NCBI RefSeq assembly: GCF_000003855.2
Contig: NW_003101639.1
Span: 217,462 to 229,925, forward strand
Length of the DNA: 12,464 nt
DNA from: Blastomyces gilchristii SLH14081
Lineage: Eukaryota > Ascomycota > Eurotiomycetes > Onygenales > Ajellomycetaceae
Direction: 5' to 3'
Under the pieces are notes generated by a model. It saw only the letters and a list, made by a program, of their open reading frames with translations, had not been told where the DNA came from and did no database searches. Every line of letters begins with the position of its first letter. The first letter of the stretch is position 1. This document shows positions 1 to 7,173 of this stretch, piece after piece. A program made the position numbers and the translations under genes.

Positions 1-930
1 ACATTTATACTCACTAGTTTTGTAATCTCTAGTATAGAATGAGATTTTGAGTCTCTAAAATAAGAGATTATAAAGTATTCATATCTTGGATAGTTTAAAC
101 ACTGTGTTTAAGCTTTGAGATTCATTCTTGAGTCTTTGTATTAATGAACTCTTATTTTCAAATCTGCTACTTTTACTTCAGAGATCTTTGATTATTTAAG
201 TATCTTTATATATACTAGAACAGAGAGATTTCTTCTACTTTATCTGAACTTAATTGAATTTAGTTATACAGACTCTTTTCTTAGTTGAATAGAGTTATAT
301 TCTTCTAATTTCATTATTAAGAAATAGTATTTCTTCTTCACAGTTAAAAATTTCAACTGAAGTATTATAAAGAATGAATTTATCTCACTTTTTATCTCTT
401 TTAGATAGAATTATTATATTTAATAAAGATTCTACTGCTGATTTTCAGAGATTCTTATTCTAAATAAGAAATTTTATACTGAATTCAGACATTGTAGTCA
501 GAATGATAGAGTTTTTAAAGAAGAATAACTCAATTAAAGTTATAACTGATTTTTAAACTTCAATATTAGTTATTAACTGAGAAAAGAACTACTAATTAAT
601 TTTATTTCTGATTTTAAAAATGAGATTTGAGTTTAGCTTGTTTCTCTGTAAGATATTCTGATTTGAGACTTGAGAATAAGTCTTCTATTTTAGAAGATTT
701 GAAAGTTTTTCTCTTTTTATATTTTTTTCTTTACTTTTCTATAAATAGAAGTATGAGTAGTATTCTTCTCACTTTTCTCAGAATTTTAAGCAGATTTTGA
801 GATAGCAGATTTTGAGATAGCAGATTTTGAGATAGCAGATTTAGAGATAGCAGATTTAACTGCTTAAGTATATATTTTCTTCTGATTTAAAGAAGAAGAA
901 GAAGTAGAAAAAGAAGAAGAGTAAAATAAA
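1..930 (-). pseudogene. Possible decayed low-complexity coding region (unidentified)
   Basis: I do not recognise this as a known gene. On the minus strand one frame stays readable from about 930 down to the window edge, with scattered TAA/TAG/TGA stops. It starts serine-rich, passes through a pentapeptide repeat (K-S-A-I-S, from a 15-bp DNA repeat), then becomes lysine/glutamate-rich with stretches that could be coiled coil. This character would fit a gag-like ORF1 of a non-LTR element, or just low-complexity DNA. The plus strand also gives readable repeats (A-D-F-E-I), so the strand choice is weak. CpG, CpC and GpG are almost absent, as in the retrotransposons to the right, so the stretch has probably been through the same mutation process and belongs to a repeat. 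Confidence 0.2.
791..858. repeat. 15-bp tandem repeat, about 4.5 copies
   Basis: The unit CAGATTTTGAGATAG occurs at 791, 806 and 821. A fourth unit at 836 has one change (TTTT to TTTA), and a partial copy follows. The period is a multiple of three, so every reading frame gives a pentapeptide repeat: A-D-F-E-I on the plus strand, K-S-A-I-S on the minus strand. A purine run with GAA repeats follows at about 889-921. Near-identity of the units suggests recent expansion compared with the decay around them. Confidence 0.9.
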
Positions 931-2323
931 GAGTCAGTAATTATACTCAAAATTTTCAATATTTTTTAAACTATATTTGAAATTCCAAGTTTAAACTTGA
1001 TTATCTTCTATAGTTGTCTAGTCTGAGTATAAAGAATTAACAGAAGTTCTTCATTTATCTCACTCAGATACTACTTTTCAAGAATCTTACTTACTTTTTT
1101 AAGTTTCTGTATTGCAAGAACTTATTATTTCTCTATTTCTTCTTTCTTTCTTCTCTTCAGAATTTCAATCTTAGAAGTAGTATTTAAGAAAGAATTTTTT
1201 TTCACATCAACTAAGTGTATTTTTAAACTTATTATTCTCACTTAATGAAAAGTTAATCAGACTGTTTCAATTAAGAGATTTATTAAACTCTTTTAAATTA
1301 AAAAGTTAATCAGACTATTTCAATTAAGAGATTTCTAAGTCTATTTTCAATTGAAAAGTAAATCAGACTGTTTCATAAGAAGAATAAAAGACTTTTATAT
1401 ATAAAATATCTGATTTTTTTCACACTAGTTCAGTAACTAGATTAGATTTTTGAAGAGAATCTAATAAACTAAAATTGATTTTTAAGATAAATTAATAAAA
1501 TCTTTACAATCTCTTTCTTGAGATATAGTGAGAAAAAGTATAATATCAATTGATAATAAATCAGATAATATGACAGTTTTTAAGAGAAAAACTGATAAAA
1601 AATAAGTTAGTTTTTTACAGAGAAATTGATTAAAACTATTCAATTTTATTTTAAATTAATCAATTCTTCTCACACAATAAGTCTACAACTCAAATCAGTT
1701 AATAAAGAGTGTAAAAAAGAATTAAGTATTAATAAAAGCTTTTCAGTCACTTAAAAAAGTAATTCTTACTTAAAGAATATAAAATTATAACAGAAAATAA
1801 CTCTGTTTTTAATTCTTTGTAAGAATATTATATAAAATTTAGAGAAAAATAGCTTACTTTTTTAAGAGAAATAAAAAACTATTTCTAAGATCTTTTTTTT
1901 TTATATTAACTGCTGCGGAAGAATGAGATAGAAACTGCTAGAATATATACTATTATATACTCTCTATTAGACTTTCTCTCTTTAGAGTCTTGATATTATA
2001 GAGAATATAAGTCCATTTCTATATAATAATATAAATATTATCAGCAGAATGTAGAGAAACTGATTATTTATATCTCAAAATAGAAGACTTATCAATGATT
2101 ATATCAATATAGAGTTAATTCTTAAATTCAATAGAAATGTAGTATTGCTGTTCTCAATCTCTTACAGAATCTATTGACTATTGAGATATTAAAACTAGAT
2201 TTAATATATCTCACTGTGCAGAGATCAAGACTCACTCAGATCTTAAAGTATACTGATTTTATAGTTATTAATATACTGTTAACTCATTGTTTACTGATTA
2301 TATAATAAATACTGTTATCAAGG
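931..2323. other. AT-rich stretch without a recognisable gene
   Basis: I see no ORF or protein motif on either strand. The stretch holds the 53-bp tandem repeat at 1248, several short A/T runs and one slightly more GC-containing patch near 1910-1925. CpG, CpC and GpG are very rare, which implies it was mutated as part of a repeated sequence. It could be the 5' untranslated part of a minus-strand element whose ORF lies at 1-930, but that is inference. Confidence 0.5.
1248..1380. repeat. 53-bp imperfect tandem repeat, about 2.5 copies
   Basis: The core AAAAGTTAATCAGACTGTTT recurs at 1248, 1301 and 1354 with a constant 53-bp step. The first two units also share CAATTAAGAGATTT. The third is shorter and has GTAAATC for GTTAATC. 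Tandem monomers of this size are common in 5' untranslated regions of non-LTR elements, but no coding context confirms that here. Confidence 0.8.
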
Positions 2324-2610
2324 TATCTTTTTATATTTTTCTGCTGAGAATGAGTCAGATTGAAAGAGGTGATATAAGAGTGAGACTTGATATTGATGTC
2401 TAGATATACTGAAGACAGATAGAGTATTCACAGAGATTGCACTTCAGATGTATTCATTGATTATATACTTGATATTATTACTGAGATATCTTTTTGTATT
2501 TTTCTGTCAGAGATGAGCCAGATTGAAAAGAGTGATATGAGAGTGAAACTTGATATTGATGTTTTGAAACATCAAAGATGAACAGGGTTTTCACAGAGAT
2601 TGCTTCTCAG
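2324..2610. repeat. 163-bp direct repeat, two copies
   Basis: Copy 1 starts at 2324 and copy 2 at 2487. Shared landmarks keep exactly the same 163-bp offset, for example TATCTTTTT (2324 and 2487) and CACAGAGATTGC (2429 and 2592). In between, both have the TATTTTTCTG, GAGTCAGATTGAAA-like and ACTTGATATTGATGT segments. Most differences are transitions; the spacer between the landmarks is less alike. No protein is recognisable. It may be a pair of promoter or UTR monomers of a repeat. Confidence 0.8.
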
Positions 2611-2639
2611 ATATCTTCACAATTACAGATCAGGGATCT

Positions 2640-2945
2640 TTCAAAATCAAGAAGATTGATGTATATGATTAGGTCTCTTCATCTTACAATTTGTAGGGCA
2701 ATTTGGCCTGGGGTTGTGGTGTGATAGAGATGAACAGGGAATAATCTCACACAGGAGTTTTGAACCACATCTGGTTCATGTTTGGCTGAATAACTCCACT
2801 ATCACATGGGGTATGCAGTAGTGATGAGGTCAAAATGCTCATATGATCAAGGGCTTTTCGATGGATCTATCAGCGGGTGCTTATTCGAAAAATCGAGCGA
2901 GTTCGTGATAGAGCGGTTCACTGCCTGCTGTATGACTGCAGCTTC
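2640..2945. other. CpG-retaining structured island, possible SINE-like sequence
   Basis: About 300 bp with clearly higher GC and intact CG, CC and GG steps stands out from the flanks. It holds several perfect inverted repeats: TGTGATAG (2720-2727) with CTATCACA (2799-2806), GGAGTT (2754-2759) with AACTCC (2792-2797), the hairpin TGAACCA-CATC-TGGTTCA (2761-2778), and TCTATCA (2866-2872) with TGATAGA (2906-2912). On the minus strand GGTTCAAAACTCC fits a pol III B box, and TGTGATAGTGGAG about 27 nt upstream is a weak A-box match, so a tRNA-related SINE is possible. The short length may explain escape from RIP. No ORF is seen and I do not recognise the family. Confidence 0.4.
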
Positions 2946-2964
2946 TATTATTATTATTATTATT
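2946..2964 (-). repeat. (TAT)n microsatellite, probable LINE 3' tail
   Basis: Six TAT units plus one base on the plus strand, read as an ATA/TAA repeat on the minus strand just past the LINE 3' UTR. Several non-LTR elements end in short A-rich tandem repeats instead of plain poly(A). The inverted 8-mers TGACTGCA (2933-2940) and TGCAGTCA (2982-2989) flank it. It could also be an independent microsatellite. Confidence 0.6.
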
Positions 2965-3325
2965 CTTCAATTATAGATGTATGCAGTCAGAGACTATGAC
3001 ATCTATCTGAGAACCTTTAGATCTTAGGGTTTTTCCTATATCTATAGAGTCAACTATTATACATTTATCAATTTCAGATATATAAAATCAGAAAATTCCA
3101 GCTCAGAATACACAAACTGTTTATAAATTACAGTATTTCAACATCTTCTGATACTTTGAAATCATTTGAAAATATGATGACAAAGAAAAAGAAAATATAG
3201 TCTTAAAGATAGACACATTAAATAGATAGATAGAAAAGAATAGAAAGAAACAAGTATAGTAAAGAGAGACTATAATAAAATAAAATTATTAAAAGATAGT
3301 GTATAGCTATTTTAACAGATTATAT

Positions 3326-4563
3326 CTAATCAATTTCTGTCTCTTTATATTCAGATACTTCTGAATTCAGTCATTTTCTTATAACTGCTTCAGTTTCTGA
3401 TAGAAATTCTATTAAGTATTTAATTCCTGTCTCAGTTAAGAATAAGAATGTTATATTTAATTGATTTAAATTATACTTCTTCTTTAATCTGACTCTGAGA
3501 CTATTATATAATATATAATATATTATAATATACTCAGGATTTTTATTTATATTGTAGAATAAGCACTCTGTTAAATCAAATCTATTATCAAATCTTTGTA
3601 TATAAGATTTGAAATAATCATATTCTAGTTTCAGCTGAATTATAGATGAGAATATTTTCTTTTTACATTTAATTAAATAAGATTTTCACTTTAATTTTAT
3701 CTCAAATCTTGAATAATATATACTCTTCTTTTGTTTCTGTCAGCTTTCATTTCACTTATTTAAATAAGATTCTTTTATCTTTCTCTTTATAAAAGATCAG
3801 AACACTGTTTTTTGAATAGATCTGTTTAATTCTGAACTCTTTTTTACAGCTGAATCAGTCAATTTATTATTATAAATATTTATATAAGCAGAAACTCAAT
3901 GTAGATGAATTATCAGTTTTAATATTCTTCTCTTTTGAATTTTTAAAGCAGAGTTTAAAATCAGTTCAAGATTTATTTGATTATTATGAATCTGACTATT
4001 TCTAAGTCTTTTTAAAGCAGCTTGATTATCAGAGAATATTTATATCTCTTTCAAACTATTTTCTCTTTTATAAGATTTTATTTCAATGAGTTTGAAAGCT
4101 TTCACTATTATAAATAGATCAGTATCAAAGACTTCAGATTCACAGCTTAAATTTCAGAAATCTAAGATAAAATTGATATTTTCTTCAGTATAAGCAATGT
4201 CTGTATCTAATCTATTCAAATTCTCATTTTTTAAGTCATCTGAGTAAATCAGAATAGAGTCTTTTATATTGATTATAGAGATCTTCTTTAAATACTGTTC
4301 ATATTCACTCTCTTTACATAGTTCACTTATTTATAAGTCTATAAGAGATTTCAGCTTTTCTCTTCAGAGAGATATCTTCTCATGATTAATTTTCTCAATA
4401 TTTAATAAAGAAATTTGATTTTTAATAAATGAATATAGTCTATACAGTTAAGAGAGTATTTTCTTTGAAGTATTATTCTTATTTCAATCAAGAAATCTAT
4501 TTTAATTCAGTTCATTTTCTAAGTTAACTGATGAAAATGAAGAAGAGACTCTTTCTCTGATTA
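3326..4563 (-). pseudogene. LINE ORF2 C-terminus: RNase H and CCHC knuckle (dead)
   Basis: A single minus-strand frame can be followed from the LTR junction to the TAG at 3328-3326 with no frameshift, though it is broken by TGA/TAA stops. RNase H landmarks come in order: I-Y-S-D at about 4246-4235 (first catalytic Asp at 4240-4238; the usual following Gly is now Asp), the E-type region near 4120 (here Asp in place of Glu), S-D-N-Q-A-A-L with Asp at 4030-4028, and H-W-V...N-K-L-T-D with Asp at 3856-3854. Then comes a C-x2-C-x7-H-x4-C knuckle starting with Cys at 3565-3563, in which the second Cys, the His and the last Cys all read Tyr, as expected from G-to-A or C-to-T changes. RNase H would remove RNA from the RNA:DNA hybrid. 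The segment upstream of 4270 is the RT-RNase H linker; the RT itself is missing here. Confidence 0.75.
4559..4563. repeat. Left target-site duplication of copy A (predicted)
   Basis: GATTA lies directly before the TGT that opens the 5' LTR of copy A. Copy B uses a 5-bp duplication, so these five bases are predicted to recur after the 3' LTR of copy A, outside the window. Confidence 0.5.
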
Positions 4564-4633
4564 TGTGATGAGCTGCGCCCGATCAATTATATAGACTATT
4601 CTGTACACTTCATAGATTCCTACCGCCCCATTC

Positions 4634-4709
4634 CCGATCGCCAATCCTCGGCTGCTATGAACGTGTATGTTCCGATCGCCGATCCTCGGCTGCTACAAAC
4701 GCGTGTATA
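4634..4709 (+). repeat. 38-bp tandem duplication within the LTR of copy A
   Basis: CCGATCGCC, ATCCTCGGCTGCTA and the following AACG-GTGTAT-type segment occur at 4634 and again at 4672. The LTRs of copy B carry the ATCCTCGGCTGCTA segment only once. This marks a separate LTR subtype. Confidence 0.85.
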
Positions 4710-4753
4710 TTCTTCCGCCCTGAAGCTCCACCGCGTACATCACCACATATGTG

Positions 4754-4808
4754 TATAAATATCCACTTCAATTGCTAATTCTTGCACTTTCTCTTTCTTT
4801 CCTTCTCT
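4754..4808 (+). promoter_or_regulatory. LTR promoter of copy A: TATA box and pyrimidine tract
   Basis: TATAAAT at 4754-4760 is followed by a CTTTCTCTTTCTTTCCTTCT-type pyrimidine run ending at 4808. The predicted transcript start is the AATG at 4809, about 55 bp after TATA. This start is inferred because the 11 nt beginning there are complementary to the primer site just inside the LTR. Confidence 0.6.
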
Positions 4809-4879
4809 AATGTTTTTCTCTTTGTTATATAAGACCTATCAATATTATACTGATCTATTCAGCATAGGCCTCTTACATT

Positions 4880-4890
4880 AGAAAAATATT
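4880..4890 (+). promoter_or_regulatory. Putative self-primer binding site, copy A
   Basis: AGAAAAATATT starts two bases after the LTR. As RNA it pairs over all 11 positions with AATGTTTTTCT of the LTR (4809-4819), with one G-U wobble. I see no clear match to a tRNA 3' end here. Tf1 of fission yeast primes with the first 11 nt of its own transcript, and this would fit the same scheme. Confidence 0.5.
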
Positions 4891-5207
4891 CATTGTCTTC
4901 TTATTAGAAATGATTATTCATTCATTATCTTCTCATTAGAAATGATTATTCATTGAGAGATATTTAAACATGTAACAATGTGTAAGAAATAGAGAAACAG
5001 TTAAATAGTTAAGTGAATACTGAGTTCTCAGATAGAAGCTTACTTATCAGTTATTCTGACTCTGTAACAAGATCTTATGAAGAGAGTAAGATCTTACAAG
5101 AGAATATCAGTGAAAGATCTGAGAGTTTTGACACTCAGATGTATGAGAATATGATTACACTTCTTCAGATTTCACAGATATTATACATCTGACAAAATGA
5201 TATAATT
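4891..5207 (+). other. Leader of copy A (between primer site and gag)
   Basis: About 320 bp without coding signal. A 32-bp direct repeat opens it: ATTAGAAATGATTATTCATT at 4903 and 4935. Copy B has the same arrangement in a more diverged form (6891 onward). Several ATG triplets precede the chosen gag start, but they are not conserved in frame. Confidence 0.6.
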
Positions 5208-6317
5208 ATGTCTAATGATAATATGAGAGAACTCTCAAGTGCAAGTATAGAGATGACATCATAGTGGCTCTGAGCAATGTTGAAATTACAACAGCAACAG
5301 ATAGCAGACATGCACACAACTCAACAACTTCAATATGAAGAGATTCAATAATTAACTCATGCAATTTCAACATCTACAGAATTGAATACAAAAGCACTGA
5401 AAGAATACTTAAATGCTCTCACATATTTCAATACTTCTGATCTCACTCTCTACTCATCATGAAGAATGAAAATGCTTATGAAACTGAGTGTAGATGAAGA
5501 TGCCATCAGTTCATTAATCAATCAAGATTAATATATCAATGAATGATTGAAGAATCATATGAAATAGAAGTTTCATTCATGAATAAAAGCATGTGAATCA
5601 GTGTTGTGAACATCTGACAACATCATGAGATATCTTGATATTCTGTTTCAAGACACTGTCATACAACAGAAAGCATTAGATTGATTACAGAGTATCTGAC
5701 AGAGAAACACTTCTCTTACAATATTTATTCCTGACTTCAACATCAAGATTCTAGAAGCAGGTGATCAATCTTGAGAGAATCAAATGAAGATTAGCATGCT
5801 CAAGAAGACATTGACTTTCAAACTCTTACAGATTCTTATAAGTGTAGATGAAGACCAGACTTATGAAGACTTCTGCACACAGCTTCAGACATTGAATGAT
5901 CATCTTATCAAGCTCAAGAGTATACAGAATAGTGATAGAAGATATTACACTTCAGTCACTCATATATCTGTACTGAAGAGAAGTAACAGCAATAATACAG
6001 ATATCATGAACTGAATAGATTCAAATGTCTATATATAAGTAAGAGTTTTCATCATTCAAACAGACTTTCAAGTTTCTGAGATTACTTCTGAAGAAGTTGC
6101 TGATCAATGTCAATGAGAAGTATACATCAACTGTAACTGATCAGAACACATCACTTTCAACTGTCAATTGACCTATATACCTTCTCAATCAAGAGAAAGA
6201 TCAGTGTCTTCTTGTTTGAAGAATAAATCAGTACCTGTCTGCATTAATCACATTGCAGTGAAGGAAGATTTGAAAGATAACTATGAGAATGTCTCAGTGA
6301 AACAGGAAAAAGATTAG
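5208..6317 (+). pseudogene. gag: gag of copy A (dead, full length)
   Basis: Runs from ATG at 5208 to TAG at 6315-6317, 370 codons in one frame with no frameshift but with many in-frame stops. The start is chosen because the same M-S-N-x-N-M-R-E opening exists in copy B, also in frame with the same terminal TAG. The N-terminal part is glutamine-rich; the centre resembles the retrotransposon gag (capsid) domain. A CCHC knuckle (C-x2-C-x4-H-x4-C) lies at 6123-6164, but its first Cys codon reads TAC (Tyr). The longest stop-free piece is 5784-6014. At 5856 this copy still has CAG where copy B has TAG. Gag would form the virus-like particle and bind genomic RNA. Confidence 0.85.
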
Positions 6318-6556
6318 CTTCTGTTCAAATTTATAAACAGAAGCTTGAAGAGATTGAACAACAATAATTTGAAGAGAAAATGACAATGAATGCAATTCTT
6401 GTATCTACTGTGATTAATAATATGTATAATATGAAAGCTATGATAGACAGTGATCTATGTCACTATGCAATGATAAAATCTTCAGTCATAAGACATTATA
6501 ATCTTCAGCATATCTTCTTATCAAAACTCTGACTTCTCACAGAATTTGATGATTCA
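6287..6556 (+). pseudogene. pol: pol of copy A, 5' part, interrupted in the protease
   Basis: This frame is offset by -1 from gag and overlaps its end. It includes a lysine/glutamate-rich lead-in and the retropepsin region, with the catalytic motif as D-S-D at 6446-6454 in place of D-S-G/D-T-G. A TAA at 6365 breaks it. Copy B is inserted after 6556, so the protease is cut between its catalytic motif and its C-terminal half, which resumes at 12244. Confidence 0.8.
6552..6556. repeat. Left target-site duplication of copy B (ATTCA)
   Basis: ATTCA directly before LTR2 is repeated at 12239-12243 directly after LTR3. The uninterrupted site in copy B itself (8512-8516) has ATTCA once, followed by AAAG as at 12244. 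Five bases is the usual duplication for Ty3/Gypsy integrases. Confidence 0.97.
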
Positions 6557-6865
6557 TGTGGCGGGCTGCGCCCGATCAATCATATAGACTATTCCGTTAC
6601 ACTCCACAGATTCCAACCACTTCATTCTTGAACGCGTACGCTCCGATTCTCGGCCATTCTCAATTGCCGATCCTCGGCTGCTACAAACGCGCGTATATTC
6701 TCTCACCCTGAAGCTCCACCACGTACATCATCACATACATGTATAAATATTCATCTTGATTGCTGATTCTCACACTTTCTCTTTCTTTTCTTCTCTAATG
6801 TTTTTATCTTTGTTATATAAGACCTATCAATATTATACTGATCTATTCAGTGTAGGCCTCTTACA
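6557..6865 (+). repeat. 5' LTR of copy B (309 bp)
   Basis: Opens TGTGGCGGGCTGCGCCCGAT and ends GGCCTCTTACA. Aligned by hand with the 3' LTR at 11930-12238 it has the same length, no indels, about 43 differences, all of them transitions. TATA box at 6742-6748, pyrimidine tract to about 6796, predicted transcript start at AATG 6797. CpG is kept in the first half, though less than in the LTR of copy A. Confidence 0.97.
6742..6796 (+). promoter_or_regulatory. LTR promoter of copy B
   Basis: TATAAAT at 6742-6748 and a C/T-rich tract up to 6796. The layout and spacing equal those of the LTR of copy A (55 bp from TATA to AATG). Confidence 0.6.
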
Positions 6866-6867
6866 CT

Positions 6868-6878
6868 ATAAAAATGTT
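6868..6878 (+). promoter_or_regulatory. Putative self-primer binding site, copy B
   Basis: ATAAAAATGTT starts two bases after the LTR, the same offset as in copy A. It pairs with AATGTTTTTAT of its own LTR (6797-6807) over 11 positions with two G-U wobbles. Relative to copy A, both partners changed by a transversion at the same pair, keeping the pairing. Confidence 0.5.
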
Positions 6879-7173
6879 TGTTATCTTCTTATTAGAAAAT
6901 AATTATTCATACATTGTCTTCTTATCAGGAACAATTATTCATCAAGAGATATTCAAATACATAACAATGTATAAGAAATAGAGAAATAGTTAAGCAGACA
7001 CTGAGTTCTTAGATAGAAGCTGCTTATCAGTCACTCTGGCCCTGTAATAAGATTCTACAAAGAGAATATCAGTGAAAGATCTGAGAGTTCTGACATTCAG
7101 ATATATAAGATATTCATATAATTACACTTCTTCAAATTCCACAGATATCATACATCTGATAAATGATATAATC
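6879..7173 (+). other. Leader of copy B
   Basis: About 295 bp between primer site and gag with no coding signal. It carries the diverged 32-bp direct repeat also present in copy A and is otherwise colinear with it, apart from a small deletion near 7050. Confidence 0.6.

Larger units (their letters stand above)
2946..4563 (-). mobile_element. 3' part of a RIP-decayed non-LTR retrotransposon (LINE, Tad1-like)
   Basis: Read on the minus strand, this is the end of a LINE: a linker, RNase H, a C-terminal CCHC knuckle, stop (3326), a 3' UTR of about 360 bp (3325-2965) in which I see no gene, and a short triplet-repeat tail at 2964-2946. Copy A of the LTR element is inserted at 4563/4564, so the upstream reverse transcriptase should lie beyond the right end of copy A, outside the window. 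An RNase H plus CCHC end in a fungal LINE points to the Tad1 or a related clade; the assignment is from motif order only. Confidence 0.75.
4564..4877 (+). repeat. 5' LTR of copy A (314 bp)
   Basis: Starts TGTGATGAGCTGCGCCCGAT and ends GGCCTCTTACA, so it has the 5'-TG...CA-3' ends of an LTR. It matches the LTRs at 6557 and 11930 over its length. The first half (about 4570-4740) is CpG-rich, with 16 CpG by hand count, unlike the internal region. TATA box at 4754-4760, then a long C/T tract (about 4786-4808). Inferred U3 is 4564-4808, and R/U5 starts near 4809. It differs from the other two LTRs by a 38-bp tandem duplication. Confidence 0.95.
4564..6556 (+). mobile_element. Outer Ty3/Gypsy chromovirus, copy A, left part
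   Basis: Holds the 5' LTR, leader, full gag and the start of pol up to the middle of the protease, where copy B is inserted. It aligns along its whole length with copy B (6557-8516), mostly with transition differences. Some transversions, a 38-bp duplication in the LTR and small indels show that A and B come from slightly different subfamilies. The remainder of A restarts at 12239 and continues past the window end. Confidence 0.95.

Noticed and set aside
791..858. CRISPR array
   Set aside because: The units are 15 bp, contiguous and without spacers; the context is eukaryotic.
2720..2806. True tRNA gene
   Set aside because: A B-box-like sequence is present on the minus strand, but the A-box match is weak and I cannot form a full cloverleaf with an acceptor stem.
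2860..2945. 5S or other rRNA fragment
   Set aside because: I looked because of the higher GC and hairpins, but I see no conserved rRNA motif.
4564..4877. Solo LTR
   Set aside because: It is followed directly by the primer site, leader and gag of copy A in the right order, so it is the 5' LTR of an element.
5784..6014. Stand-alone 76-residue protein
   Set aside because: It is only a stop-free stretch within the dead gag of copy A; the frame continues on both sides and has a homologous stretch in copy B.
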